Positions 27,225-36,504 of a DNA stretch of 64,000 nucleotides are shown here, in pieces. Both the position numbers and the translations under genes were made by a program. The DNA is from Streptomyces sp. F001 (GTDB lineage Bacteria; Actinomycetota; Actinomycetes; Streptomycetales; Streptomycetaceae), in the NCBI RefSeq assembly GCF_004187715.1, contig NZ_QZWF01000001.1, positions 124,001 through 188,000 on the forward strand. Direction: 5' to 3'. The notes under the pieces are model-generated. The model had not been told where the DNA came from, did no database searches, and saw nothing but the letters and a program-made list of their open reading frames with translations. Position 1 is the first letter of the stretch. Every line of letters begins with the position of its first letter.

Positions 27225-27470
27225 CTACTGGCCGAGGCGGTCCAGATCGGCGGGGGTCATGCCGAGCGGGCCGAGGACCACGACGCCGAGTTCCTCGGTC
27301 AGTGCCATGAACCACTCCGCGTCCAGCTCGGTCTCCGGCGTGGCCAGGTGAAGCGGGTGTCGGCCCGGACGACGAGCTCGGCGAATCCGGCCGGCGAGGA
27401 GTCAGACTTCTTGCGGGTGCCGACGTACCGGTCGCATAGGGCCGGTGAACAGGCGGAATCGCCCCGGGCC
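27225..27470 (-). CDS. Short hypothetical protein (frameshifted)
   Basis: A readable minus-strand segment with CDRYVGTRKKSDSSPAGFAELVVRADTRFH, then TPETELDAEWFMALTEELGVVVLGPLGMTP and ADLDRLGQ at the stop (27225). Composition and the clean end look like real coding sequence rather than a shadow. I do not recognise the family and the start is not fixed; it may be coupled to the membrane protein that ends at 27480. Confidence 0.4.
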
Positions 27471-27479
27471 GGCGCTCGG

Positions 27480-28374
27480 TCAGCGGCTGCGGGTGCGGCT
27501 GACCGAGTCGGAGTCGGAGGTGTGGCTGGTCCGGTCCGTGCCGGCGGACGGACCGCCCGCCCTGAGCGCGGCCACGGCGGACGCGGGGTCGTCGGCGTAG
27601 AAACGGAAGGTGCGAGCCTCGGCGGGCTTGCCCAGGGCGTACGTACCGCACCGGCTCGGTGAGCTCGACGGTGACCGTCGTCTGGCCGTCCACCGCCATG
27701 TCGGCGACGCCGTTCTCATCCACGACGGCCAGCTTGCCGTTCGGGAACTTCCGGTCCAGGCGGACGGAGGCTATGCGGTCGGCCGGGATGCGGATGTCCA
27801 GCAGGGCGCCGTAGCGCAGGCGCAGCGAGCCGTCGGCCCCGATCACATGCGGGCGAACCACGCAGGAGGCGTGCAGGGCGATGACGAAGTAGCAGCCCCA
27901 GATGTCGAGGACGAGAGTGACGGCGTGCACCACGGGCCAGGGGATCAGGAAGGCGAGGGCCACGGTCTCGACGATGCAGACGAAGAAGAAGCCGTACATG
28001 ACCGCCGTCTGACCCGAGGCGTACGGGATGGGCAGGTCCCCTCGCGTACGCCGTGCGGTCCGCGGCGGGTCACCCAGCGCAGGAAGCTGGTGGAGAGGAA
28101 GACCTCGTGGTGGTCAGCTTGCGCACGGGCGCCGGAACGGTGTCGGCGATCGCGGCGCGGAAGGCAGGGCCGCTCCAGACCGTCCGACGGTGCCGGCGGT
28201 AGTCGAGGGAGAGCAGGGCGGTCGCCGCGGCCATCAGCGCGAGTACGTCAGCTCCACCACCAGCCGGACGGCTGGGGCTGTGCGCACCCCGCCGACCACG
28301 CACAGGACGAGCACGAGTTCCCCGGGGACGAGCGTGGCGAAGGACCAGCGCACCGCCTTTCTCAGCGCCTTCAC
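27480..28374 (-). CDS. Membrane protein of unknown function (frameshifted)
   Basis: About 300 residues with four hydrophobic segments: VRWSFATLVPGELVLVLCVVGGV, LVVELTYSLMAAATALLSL, GFFFVCIVETVALAFLIPW, VVHAVTLVLDIWGCYFVIALHASCVV. A C-terminal soluble domain (LRLRYGALLDIRIPADRIASVRLDRKFPNGKLAVVD, then TVTVELTEPVRYVRALGKP) resembles PH-like/YdbT domains. Start: GTG 28374 overlaps the MerR stop as GTGA, so the two are translationally coupled and the MerR protein may control it. Role unknown. Confidence 0.65.
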
Positions 28375-29161
28375 CTGGCACGCTCCCGCAGCAGCTCGAT
28401 GGCGCGGCGCACGGCCGCGGCCTGGGCGGGGCGAAGTCCGCGAAGAAGGCGTCGCGAAGCGCCGTCCTCACCCACGGCGCCGTCGTCCGGGATGGCCATC
28501 GACTGCGCCGCCTCGTCCGGGATGCTGTCGACGATGGCCCGGGCGGTCGCTCCACCCGCGGTCGTCCTCGGCTGCCTCGGCCAGCTCGTCCAGCTGTGCG
28601 TAGACCTCGTAAGCGCGCCGCATGGCCTCCGGCCCGGCGCTGAGGCTGCGCACCATGGCGTCGAGCCAACCGCCGTCGCCGCCTGGTGAGCCGGTCTCCA
28701 GAAGGCGAGCAGCTCCCGCTCCCTGGCCGCCATCGCCGGCTCCGGCCCGGGCAACCGCGCCGAGGCGCGGGCCATGTCGGTGAAGAGGGCTGCGAGTTCG
28801 GGCGAGATGGGGGCCTCGGCGGGCAGCCGCCCGGTCTGCTCGGCCTGCTCGAGCAGCTGGCGCAGGCGGGCGCGCGCTGCCGGATGGACTCCTCCTGGCG
28901 GGCCAGGTCGGCGTCCAGCTCGGTGAGGATCTCGACGAGATCCTTGCCCGCGTCGTCCACCAGCACGTCCTTCACCTCGTCCAGGCTCAGGCCGAGCTCG
29001 GTCAGACGGCGGATGCGGGCCAGCTCGACGGCGTCGCGCAGTGAGTACTCGCGGTACCCGTTGGGCTGCCGCGGCGGCTCGGGCAGCAACCCGATGCGGT
29101 GGTAGTGCCGCACGGCGCGGGTGGTGATGCCGGCGATGCCGGCGAGCTCTCCGATTCGCAT
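28371..29161 (-). CDS. MerR-family transcriptional regulator (frameshifted)
   Basis: About 263 residues. N-terminal MRIGELAGIAGITTRAVRHYHRIGLLPEPPRQPNGYR, the MerR HTH and wing, is followed by ALRDAVELARIRRLTELGLSLDEVKDVL and the dimerisation coiled coil ILTELDADLARQEESIRQR. The C-terminal part (about 110-263) is an alpha-helical TipAS-like effector region. No Cys pair for metals near the end of the coiled coil, so a small-molecule sensor is more likely. Start: ATG 29161, almost at the predicted transcription start, suggesting a leaderless mRNA. Several indels in the C-terminal half. Confidence 0.85.
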
Positions 29162-29166
29162 GGCCC

Positions 29167-29197
29167 AGTAGAAACGTTGTCGCCGCGACAAGGTCAA
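29167..29197 (-). promoter_or_regulatory. MerR-type promoter with 19-bp spacer and dyad
   Basis: On the minus strand TTGACC (29197-29192) and TCTACT (29172-29167) are separated by 19 bp. The spacer holds the perfect dyad TTGTCGC-G-GCGACAA (29177-29191). Over-long spacers with a centred dyad are the hallmark of promoters activated by MerR proteins through DNA twisting. The ATG is only six bases past the -10. Confidence 0.7.
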
Positions 29198-29383
29198 GCG
29201 GCACGGTTCACGGCTGGCGGCCTCTGCCGAACGCCGACCGTGTGTCCGCGCGCAGCCCGTACAGCACACCGTGCAGGCCGATGTCGTGCGCCTCGGGGGA
29301 GGAACGGCCCGGGGCAGAGGCAGACCCGGCTTCGCCTCGACCACCCGGGCCGTCCCGGTCGTGATGTCCTGCGCGCTCGTCGG

Positions 29384-31258
29384 TCACTCGGTGAGGGCGA
29401 GGAACTCCCGCACGGGCAGCGCCCGGTCGACGATCCGTGTGTCGCCGATCCAGCCGTAGAAGCCCTGCCCGAAGCGCGCGTCGAACTGTGTGGCGCCGAG
29501 GACGAAGGGCTTGCCGAGGGTGGCGATGCCGGCCGACGGCTGCGTGGGGTTGCGTGCGATCTTCGAGCCGTCCACGTACATCACCGTGCGGCGGCCGTCG
29601 TTGACGACGGCGATGTGCATCCAGCGGCCGACGGGGACGGCGTGGGACCACGACGTCGGGTCGGCGTCCTGCAGGTGCGGGTAGACGACGAACTGCAGGA
29701 ACCTCTCCGGCGACAGGTTGAGACTGCAGGTGGGTTCCAGCGGCGACCAGCCGGTGGTCTTGCCCGCGTCGCCGTTGCGGCCCTCCCAGCTGAGGATGCC
29801 CATCCAGCTGTGGTCGCCCTCGAACGGCTCCGGCAGCCGGACGAAGGTCTCGATGGTGTAGCCGCGGGTGAACTTCTCGCTGTTCAACGGCGCCTGCGCG
29901 GCGGTCCGCAGGACGGCGCCGCGGTCGGGGCTCTTGCCGCCGTCGAAGCGGAGGCTGGCGTGCGCGGGCTGTCCGGGGTGGTGGTCCCGGGACCAGGTCA
30001 GCGCCTCGGGCCCGCTGGAGTGCAGTCGGCTCACCGTCAGGTCGTTGCCGTTGCCGGTGAGGTCACGTACGACCACGCCGTCGGCGACGGGGGCTCCGGA
30101 GGTGCCGGCCGCGGGGGTTCCGGACGCGTCGAACCGCCAGTAGGCGACCGTGCCGCGGGGCATCACCGCGGAGGCCGGGCGCGGCTCGGGCCGCACGACG
30201 GGAGCGAAGCCCTTGAACCGCTCGTCGAAGTCGATGTCGAGGCTGAACCGGTCGACGGGGCCGGTGAGTTCGATGGTCTCGGCCGCCAGCGGCGACCGCT
30301 GCTGCGGGTCCCGGGCGAGGAACCACGGCGAAAAGGTCTCGACGTCGATGACGCCGCGGACGAGGTCGAAGCCGTAGGTGCGGATCATCCCGGCGCCGCC
30401 GTAGTAGCGGTCCTGGTAGTTGGTGATGTGGACGTGGACATCGTTGTCGGCGTCGTTGGTCAGGACCGTGCGCCCCGGGGGCCAGTAGTGGCCGCCGAGC
30501 GCGAGGAAGATCTGGTCGTTGCCGCGGATGAGACCGTTCCACAGGCGGGTGCCGTGGCCCGACAGCTGGGCCTTGCCGTCGTCGTCCGACCAGGCGATGT
30601 CGTGTGTGGTGAGGACCGCGGGCAGTGCGGGATGGGCGTCGAGGACGCCCTGAGCCCACTGCAGTCCCTTGTCCGAGACCCGCCAGTCCAGGGCGAGGAC
30701 GATCCACTCCTGGCCCCCCGCCTCAGGACGTGGAAGCTGTTGTAGCCGTCGGGCGAGGCACCCCGGAAGGTCGGCATGGCGGCGTAGCGGCGTGGTCCGA
30801 AGGCGGCGAGGTAGGCGGAGTCGCCGCGCTGGTCGTCCGTCGATGACCGGATGTCGTGGTTGCCGGCCAGCACGCTGTAGGGCACCTTGCCGTGGAGGGT
30901 GCGGAAGGTGTCGGCGGCGAGTTCGATCTCGTCCTCGGTGCCGTGTTCGGTGACGTCGCCGAGGTGCGTCATGAAGGCGATGTTGGACGCGGACCGCTCG
31001 GCCACGAGGTAGCGGAAGGTCTCCCGCAGCGGGGTGGGGTCGGCGCTGTCGGCGTCGAAGAGGTACTGCGTGTCCGGCAGGACGGCCAGTGCGAAGCGCG
31101 GGCTCTCGGTGTCGAACCGGCCGCCGCCTGCGCGGTCCTCGGCGGCCGCGGCCGTCGTGACATCCAGCCCGCGACCGCCGCGCCGGCTGCCGGACGGCGA
31201 CCGCGGCGCGCAGCAACGCGCGTCTGTGCAGGGGAGTTTGCTGTCTGTCTGCGCTCAT
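29384..31258 (-). CDS. Tat-exported metallophosphoesterase with LamG-like domain (N-terminal frameshifts)
   Basis: About 625 residues. The signal has the twin-arginine stretch PLHRRALLRAAVA. The calcineurin-like domain (about 50-290) has the metal-binding blocks HLGDVTEHG, LAGNHDIR, TTHDIAW and LALGGHYW, and a substrate side loop with DRYYGGAGMIRTYG. The C-terminal half (about 360-620) is a concanavalin/LamG fold: VAYWRFDASGTP, VVRDLTGNGNDL, YTIETFVRLP, WMGILSWEGR, RWMHIAVVNDGR, TVMYVDGSKIAR and the end GWIGDTRIVDRAL. Hydrolyses phosphoesters outside the cell; the LamG part may bind glycans or envelope polymers. Indels fall in the first 200 residues. Confidence 0.85.
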   Translation of the reverse strand: MSADRQQTPLHRRALLRAAVAVRQPARRSRAGCHDGRGRRGPRRRRPVRHREPALRTGRPAGHAVPLRRRQRRPHPAAGDLPLPRGRAVRVQHRLHDAPRRRHRTRHRGRDRTRRRHLPHPPRQGALQRAGRQPRHPVIDGRPARRLRLPRRLRTTPLRRHADLPGCLARRLQQLPRPEAGGQEWIVLALDWRVSDKGLQWAQGVLDAHPALPAVLTTHDIAWSDDDGKAQLSGHGTRLWNGLIRGNDQIFLALGGHYWPPGRTVLTNDADNDVHVHITNYQDRYYGGAGMIRTYGFDLVRGVIDVETFSPWFLARDPQQRSPLAAETIELTGPVDRFSLDIDFDERFKGFAPVVRPEPRPASAVMPRGTVAYWRFDASGTPAAGTSGAPVADGVVVRDLTGNGNDLTVSRLHSSGPEALTWSRDHHPGQPAHASLRFDGGKSPDRGAVLRTAAQAPLNSEKFTRGYTIETFVRLPEPFEGDHSWMGILSWEGRNGDAGKTTGWSPLEPTCSLNLSPERFLQFVVYPHLQDADPTSWSHAVPVGRWMHIAVVNDGRRTVMYVDGSKIARNPTQPSAGIATLGKPFVLGATQFDARFGQGFYGWIGDTRIVDRALPVREFLALTE

Positions 31259-31377
31259 CGATGCTCCACGGGAGAAAGCTGGGTCGGGTCAGCCCGTACG
31301 CTGCTCACCCGCCCTGGCCACCCGGTGGCGTGGAGCTGAACACCGGCTGCATGGACGCCGCCGGTGCGTCCCTCTCA

Positions 31378-32701
31378 CTACAACCCGACGCTCAGCACGT
31401 CCGCGGCCCGCACCGCCCGCCCCGACGCGAGGGACTCGTTCGCGGCCAGGCCCGTCACGAGGGACCGGGCGCCGGCCGTGGCGTCGGCCGCACGGCCGAG
31501 GGGGTCGGCGCCGGCGTCGCCGAAGAGGTCGTCGAGCATGCGGACGTCGCCGCCGCCGTGGCCGCCCTCGCCCGTGGCGACCTTGATCTCGCGCGGGCGT
31601 TCCCAGAAGCGGCGCAGCAGCAGTTCGGTGCGGCCCGCGTCCTCGTCGGTCTCGGCGCCGTGCAGAGCGGTCCGGGTGCCGGGGCGTGACCAGGTCGTCT
31701 CCTCGACGAGGAGTTCCAGTCGTCCCTCGCTGCCGTTGAAGGCGATGCGGTAGCCCTCCAGGGCGCGTACGCCGTCAGGTGGTACGTCAGCGTCGCGCCG
31801 GAGTCGTAGCGCACCAGTACCGCCATGTCGTCCTCGATGGTCACGCCCGGCGCGAAGACGTTCTGGTCGCGGTGGTAGCCGTCCTCCGACTCTGCGTCCA
31901 GGTAGAGCGACTTGAGGATCGGCTCGTCGGCCAGGCGCAGGGCGTACGGGTCGTCGTCGGCCGCCGGGGAGCCGTGTGCGCGGATGTAGTCGCGGGCCAG
32001 GCCCGGCGTCGGCCGGCCTCGTCGCCGTAGAAGAAGAGGCCGCCCTGTGCGAAGACGGTGTGCGGCGTGGCGTCCAGCCACCAGTTGACCAGATCGAAGT
32101 GGTGAGTCGACTTGTGGACGAGGAGTCCGCCGGAGTCGGCCTTGTCGCGGTGCCAGCGGCGGAAGTAGTCCGCGCCGTGCCGCAGGTCGAGGAGCCATTC
32201 GAAGTGCACCGAGCCGACCTCGCCGATCTCGCCGCCCGCGAGGAGCTCCCGTACGGCCGAGTGCACCGGGTTGTAGCGGTAGTTGAACGCCACCCGCACC
32301 GAGCGTCCGGTCCGCCGCCGTGCGTCAAGGATGCGCCGGGCGCGCTCGGCGTCCGTCGTCATCGGTTTCTCGGTGACCACGTCGCAGCCCGCCTCGAGGG
32401 CGCGCACGATGTAGTCGTCGTGGGTCCGGTCCACGGTGCACACCACCACGAGGTCGACCCGCTCACGGCGCAGCATCTCGTCGAAGTCCTCGGCCCCGTA
32501 CGTGGGTACGGGCACGCGGTCCGGGTGCACGGACGCGATCCAGTCGTTGTGGACGTCCATGCGGTGCGCGTTGACATCGCAGAAGCCCACAAGATCCACT
32601 CGGTCCGCGTAGGGGCCGGCCAGTGCCTGCGTGTAGAGCCGGGCGCGGGCGCCCAGACCCACCACGGCACAACGACGTCGGGGCGCGGTGTCGAAGGTCA
32701 T
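31378..32701 (-). CDS. Gfo/Idh/MocA-family oxidoreductase (frameshifted)
   Basis: About 440 residues. The Rossmann domain reads RRRCAVVGLGARARLYTQAL, then VDLVGFCDVNAHRM, VDLVVVCTVDRTHDDYIVRALEAG and CDVVTEKPMTTDAERA (conserved EKP). The substrate domain has VRVAFNYRYNPVHSAVRELL, GEVGSVHFEWLLD, GGLLVHKSTHHFDLVNWWLD (catalytic His) and AVLVRYDSGATLTYHLTAY. NAD(P)-dependent dehydrogenase for a sugar or cyclitol. Divergent from an ABC sugar importer with a LacI-type dyad between them. Start: ATG 32701. Indels near 32010 and 31775. Confidence 0.88.
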
Positions 32702-32778
32702 GCGGAGCCTTTCGTTCCGATGAGGCGGTGCAGGGGTCTTGTCGTGACATCCGGACGTCTCTAGGGTCGCAGAACGGT

Positions 32779-32790
32779 GCAAGCGCTTTC
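32779..32790. promoter_or_regulatory. LacI-type operator in divergent promoter
   Basis: GCAAGCGCTTTC contains the 8-base palindrome AAGCGCTT (32781-32788). The GAAAGCGCTTTC class is typical of LacI-family operators. It lies 27 bp upstream of the binding-protein ATG. No LacI gene is in this cluster, so the regulator is elsewhere. Confidence 0.5.
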
Positions 32791-32816
32791 TAGTGTCTGG
32801 AGAGGGGTGACTCCGC

Positions 32817-34118
32817 ATGCCCGGAATGCCCGTAGTGCCAGGAAGCAGAACGACGAGGTCCTGGCTCACGGCAGCCGTGCTCGTGCTGTGCGCGCGCTGA
32901 CCGGCTGCTCCGGTTCCGCCGAGACGAGCGGCTCGTCCGGCAAGGTCGTGCTCCGCTACACCTGGGTGGGGCAATCCGGACAGGGCGGCCAGGACGGAGC
33001 AGGCGATCGAGCTCTTCGAGAAGGAGCACCCGGACATCGAGGTGCAGACCTCGTTCTCCGGATACGACAGCTACAAGCAGAAGCTCGCCACCCAGGCCGC
33101 CGGCGGCGACGCCCCCGATGTGATGCAGCTCGACTACCGCATGATCGAGCAGTACGCGTCCGGCGGTGTCCTCTACGACCTCGGCCGGCAGAAGTCCGTG
33201 CTGCGGACGGACGAGATCGATGCCGGCCTGCTCGCCACCGGTGCCGTCGACGGCAAGCAGTACGCCGTACCGCAGGGGCGTGGCACCGAGGCCGTCGTGT
33301 ACGACGCAAAGACGTGGCGGGCCACCGGCGTTCCCCTGCCGAGCGGGGACTGGACCTGGAGCGAGTGGGCCGACACCATGCGCACCCTCGCGCAGAAGAC
33401 CGGCCGACCGGCGGCCACCGACCCGGGCCAGAGCGAGGACGCCTTCGAGGTGTGGCTGCGCGGCCAGGGCAAGTCCCTGTACACCGAGGACGGCAAACTC
33501 GGCTTCACCGCCGACGACCTCACCCGCTGGTGGACGTTCACCGATGAGCTCCGCCGCGAAGGCACCGTCTCGCCCGCCGAGCAGACCCAGCTCGACGGCA
33601 CCGTCGAGAACACCCCGCTCGGCCGTGGCAAGGCCATCGCCGACATCAACTGGGACGCGCCGGCCAGCGGTTTCGTCCCGCTCGTCGGCGAGGGCGTCAC
33701 GCTCGCACCGATGCCGTCCGGCGAGGACGGCACACCCGGACAGTACTTCAAGCCGTCGATGTTCATGGGCGTCTCCGCCGACTCCGGGCATCCCGAAGAG
33801 GGCGCGCTGCTGATCGACTTCATGCTCAACGACCCCGGCGCCGCGAAGATCCTCGGCGCGACCCGCAGCATCCCGGTGAACGAGACCCTCCGCGAGGAGA
33901 CCGCCGGGTCCCTCACGGACTTCGACCGGACCATCCACGACTTCCAGACCACCCTCGAAGGCGAGCTCAACGATCCGCCCCAGGCGCCCCCGTCGGGTGA
34001 CAGCGCGTTGCAGACCACCTTCCAGCGGGACTACGACCAGGTCTCGTACGAGCGGATGTCACCCCGTGAAGCGGCCGAGAACTACATCACCGAGGCGAAG
34101 GCGGAGCTGAGGTCATGA
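32817..34118 (+). CDS. Sugar ABC transporter substrate-binding lipoprotein (N-terminal frameshifts)
   Basis: About 434 residues. Signal: TRSWLTAAVLVLCALTGC, lipobox LTGC (restored at 32900). The mature part has VVLRYTWWGNPDRAARTEQAIELFEKEHPDIEVQT, SYKQKLATQAAGGDAPDVMQLDYRMIEQYA, YAVPQGRGTEAVVYDAKTW, WTWSEWADTM and MFMGVSADSGHPEEGALLIDFML. CUT1-type family with the substrate-loop pattern of oligosaccharide or uronide binders. Start: ATG 32817 behind AGAGGGG. From about 33000 on the frame is clean. The stop overlaps the permease start as ATGA. Ligand unknown. Confidence 0.88.
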
Positions 34119-35060
34119 CCACCACGCAGATACCAACCGCGGTACGCCCGAAGGGCGTTGCCCCGGCACACAAACCCCGCGCCGCCGACGCGAGGGCGCC
34201 GCCTGGGTGTTCCTCTCCCCCTGGGTGCTCGGTGCCTGCGTCCTGACGTTGCTGCCGATGGCCGTCTCGCTCTACCTCTCCTTCACCGACTACGACCTGT
34301 TCAACCCGCCGAGCTGGGTGGGGCTGCGCAACTACACGCAGATGTTCACCGAGGACCCGCGCTACTGGCGCTCGGTGGTCGCGACCCTGACGTACGTCGC
34401 CATCGCCGTGCCCCTGCAACTGGGGCTCGCACTCGTCGTGGCGCTCGCCCTGAAGGGCATGAAGCGGGCAAGGGCTTCTACCGCTCGGCGTTCTACGCGC
34501 CCTCGCTGCTCGGCGCCTCGATGTCCATCGCCCTGGTGTGGCGGGCGATCTTCAACGACGGCGGCACGGTCGACAACCTCTTCGGTACCGGCGGCTGGGT
34601 GAACAAGCCCGGCTGGGCGCTGCTCGCGGTGGCCCTGCTGACGGTGTGGCAGTTCGGGGCGCCGATGGTGATCTTCCTGGCCGGACTCCAGCAGATCCCC
34701 GGAGAGTTGTACGAGGCCGCGGAGGTCGACGGGGCCGGGCGGTGGCGGCAGTTCCTGTCCATCACCGTGCCGATGCTGTCCCCGGTGATCTTCTTCAACC
34801 TGGTGCTCCAGACGATCCAGGCCTTCCAGGTCTTCACCCCGGCCTTCGCGGTCAGCGCGGGCAAGGGCGGGCCGGCCGACTCGACGCTCTTCTACACGCT
34901 CTACCTCTACGACCGTGGCTTCGTCGCCTCCCACATGGGCTACGCCTCCGCCATGGCCTGGGTGCTGCTGATCGTCATCGGCGCGGTGACCGCCCTGCTG
35001 TTCCGCACCTCGCGCTCCTGGGTCTTCTACGCCTCCGACACCGATGGAGGAGCCCGATGA
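34115..35060 (+). CDS. Sugar ABC transporter permease, MalF-type (two frameshifts)
   Basis: About 315 residues: WVFLSPWVLGACVLTLLPMAVSLYLSF, DLFNPPSWVGLRNYTQMF, VVATLTYVAIAVPLQLGLALVVALAL, FYRSAFYAPSLLGASMSIALVW, LTVWQFGAPMVIFLAGLQQIP, the coupling loop EAAEVDGAGRWRQFLSITVP, then ILVIGAVTALLF-like last helix. The N-terminal 30 residues are cytoplasmic and basic. Indels at about 34195 and 34470, each restored by one base in a G or C run. Both ends overlap neighbours as ATGA. Confidence 0.9.
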
Positions 35061-35917
35061 CTACGGCAACTCCCGCTGTCCGCAAGCCCGTTGCCTGGCG
35101 ACGGGTCGCCCTGCACGCCGGCTGTCTGGCCGCGTGCTGGTGATGCTGTACCGCTGGCCTGGCTGGTGGCGACCTCGCTCAAGCCCGCCGACGAGGTGAT
35201 CGCCAGCCTTCAGCTGCTGCCCAGCCGCCTGGAGTGGTCGAACTACTCCACCGCCCTGGACGGTGTGAACGACGTCTCCGTGGGCCGGCTGCTCACCAAC
35301 TCCCTGCTGATCGCGGGCGGCGCGGTCGTCGGCAACGTCCTGTCGTGCTCGCTGGCCGCGTACGCCTTCGCGCGACTGCGGTTCCGCTTCCGGGGCCCGC
35401 TGTTCGCCTTCATGATCGCCACGATCATGTTGCCGCACCACGCGGTGCTGATCCCGCAGTACATCATCTTCAACCAACTCGGCATGGTGAACACCTACTG
35501 GCCGCTGATCCTGCCCAAGTTCCTCGCCACCGAGGCGTTCTTCGTCTTCCTCATCGTGCAGTTCATGCGCGGGCTGCCACGTGAGCTGGAGGAGGCGGCG
35601 CGCATCGACGGCTGCGGCCGTTCCGCAGTTTCCTCCTGGTCATCCTGCCGCTCACCCGCCCCGCGTTGATCACCACCGCGATCTTCACGTTCATCTGGAC
35701 GTGGAACGACTTCTTCACCCAGCTGATCTATCTCTTCTCGCCCGAGAAGTTCACGCTGACGCTGGCCCTGCGGGCGTTCGTGGACGCCTCCAGCCAGTCG
35801 TCGTTCGGTCCGATGTTCGCGATGTCGGTGATCGCCCTGCTGCCGATCGTGCTGTTCTTCCTCGCCTTCCAGCGGTTCCTCGTGGAGGGCATGGCCAGTT
35901 CGGGGGTCAAGGGATGA
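35057..35917 (+). CDS. Sugar ABC transporter permease, MalG-type (frameshifted)
   Basis: About 287 residues: VALHAGCLAAVLVMLYPLAWLVATSLKP, LLTNSLLIAGGAVVGNVLSCSLAAYAFARL, FAFMIATIMLPHHAVLIPQYIIFNQLG, FLATEAFFVFLIVQFMRGLP, the EAA-loop EAARIDGCGPFRSFLLVILP, then FTFIWTWNDFFTQLIYLF and MFAMSVIALLPIVLFFLAFQRF. Restoring one base in TACCG (35150) and in GGCCG (35620) gives the whole protein, a good example of run shortening. It overlaps the next start as ATGA. Confidence 0.9.
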
Positions 35918-36504
35918 GCGCCCGTACGCGTACGACCCGTGAGCCGGGCGAGCTCTTCGCCCCGCGCGACCCTCTTCGCGGACATGCTCAGCGTCGGCCT
36001 CGCCACGGCCGTGGCCTGTCTGCCGCTGGTGACCGTGCCGGCTGCGTTCTCCACGGTGTGCGCCGTCCTGCGCGCGTACGCGAGGACCGGCCCGCAACGG
36101 CGGGGCGGTATCTCACCCTGCTGCGCAGCGGCTGCGCACAGGTGACCTGGCGGCCGGTGCGGTGCTCCTCGCGGGCGTGCTGCTGCTGGCCGCGGACCTG
36201 GCCCTCGCGGGCGCGGGCTGCCGGAGCACGGCTGTTCGCCGTGGCGGCGGGCGCGATCGGCGCGTGCGCGGCGGTCGTCGGACTGCGTGCGTGCGCCCGC
36301 CCCGAGTCACTCACCGACTGGCCCGCGGCCGTGCGTACGGCGGCCCGGGACGCCGTACGGGATCCGGGCGGCAGCGGCCTGGTCCTGCTCGCCCTCGTGG
36401 CGGCCGCGCTGTGCGGCTGGATGCTGCTGCCGCTGGCCTTTCTCGCACCGGGGCCGCTGGCCCTGGCTCTGACGTCCGTCGACGTACGACTGGAGAGCAT
36501 GTGA
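35914..36504 (+). CDS. DUF624/YesL-like membrane protein (frameshifted)
   Basis: About 195 residues. Start MSARTRTTREPGELFA; helices LSVGLATAVACLPLVTVPAAF, AVLLAGVLLLAADLAL, LFAVAAGAIGACAAVVGLRA, GSGLVLLALVAAALCGWMLL and LPLAFLAPGPLALAL. Early SVGLATAVACLPLVTVPAA resembles the N-terminal helix of DUF624 proteins, which accompany importers of plant polysaccharide fragments in Bacillus (YesL). Probable membrane accessory of the importer; mechanism unknown. Overlaps both neighbours (ATGA, GTGA). Two or three indels in the first half. Confidence 0.65.
   Translation: MSARTRTTREPGELFAPRDPLRGHAQRRPRHGRGLSAAGDRAGCVLHGVRRPARVREDRPATAGRYLTLLRSGCAQVTWRPVRCSSRACCCWPRTWPSRARAAGARLFAVAAGAIGACAAVVGLRACARPESLTDWPAAVRTAARDAVRDPGGSGLVLLALVAAALCGWMLLPLAFLAPGPLALALTSVDVRLESM

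Noticed and set aside
29099..30745. A 548-codon plus-strand open frame
   Set aside because: It is the antisense shadow of the phosphoesterase/LamG gene, with Asp/Val/Arg/Gly-rich translation and no motif.
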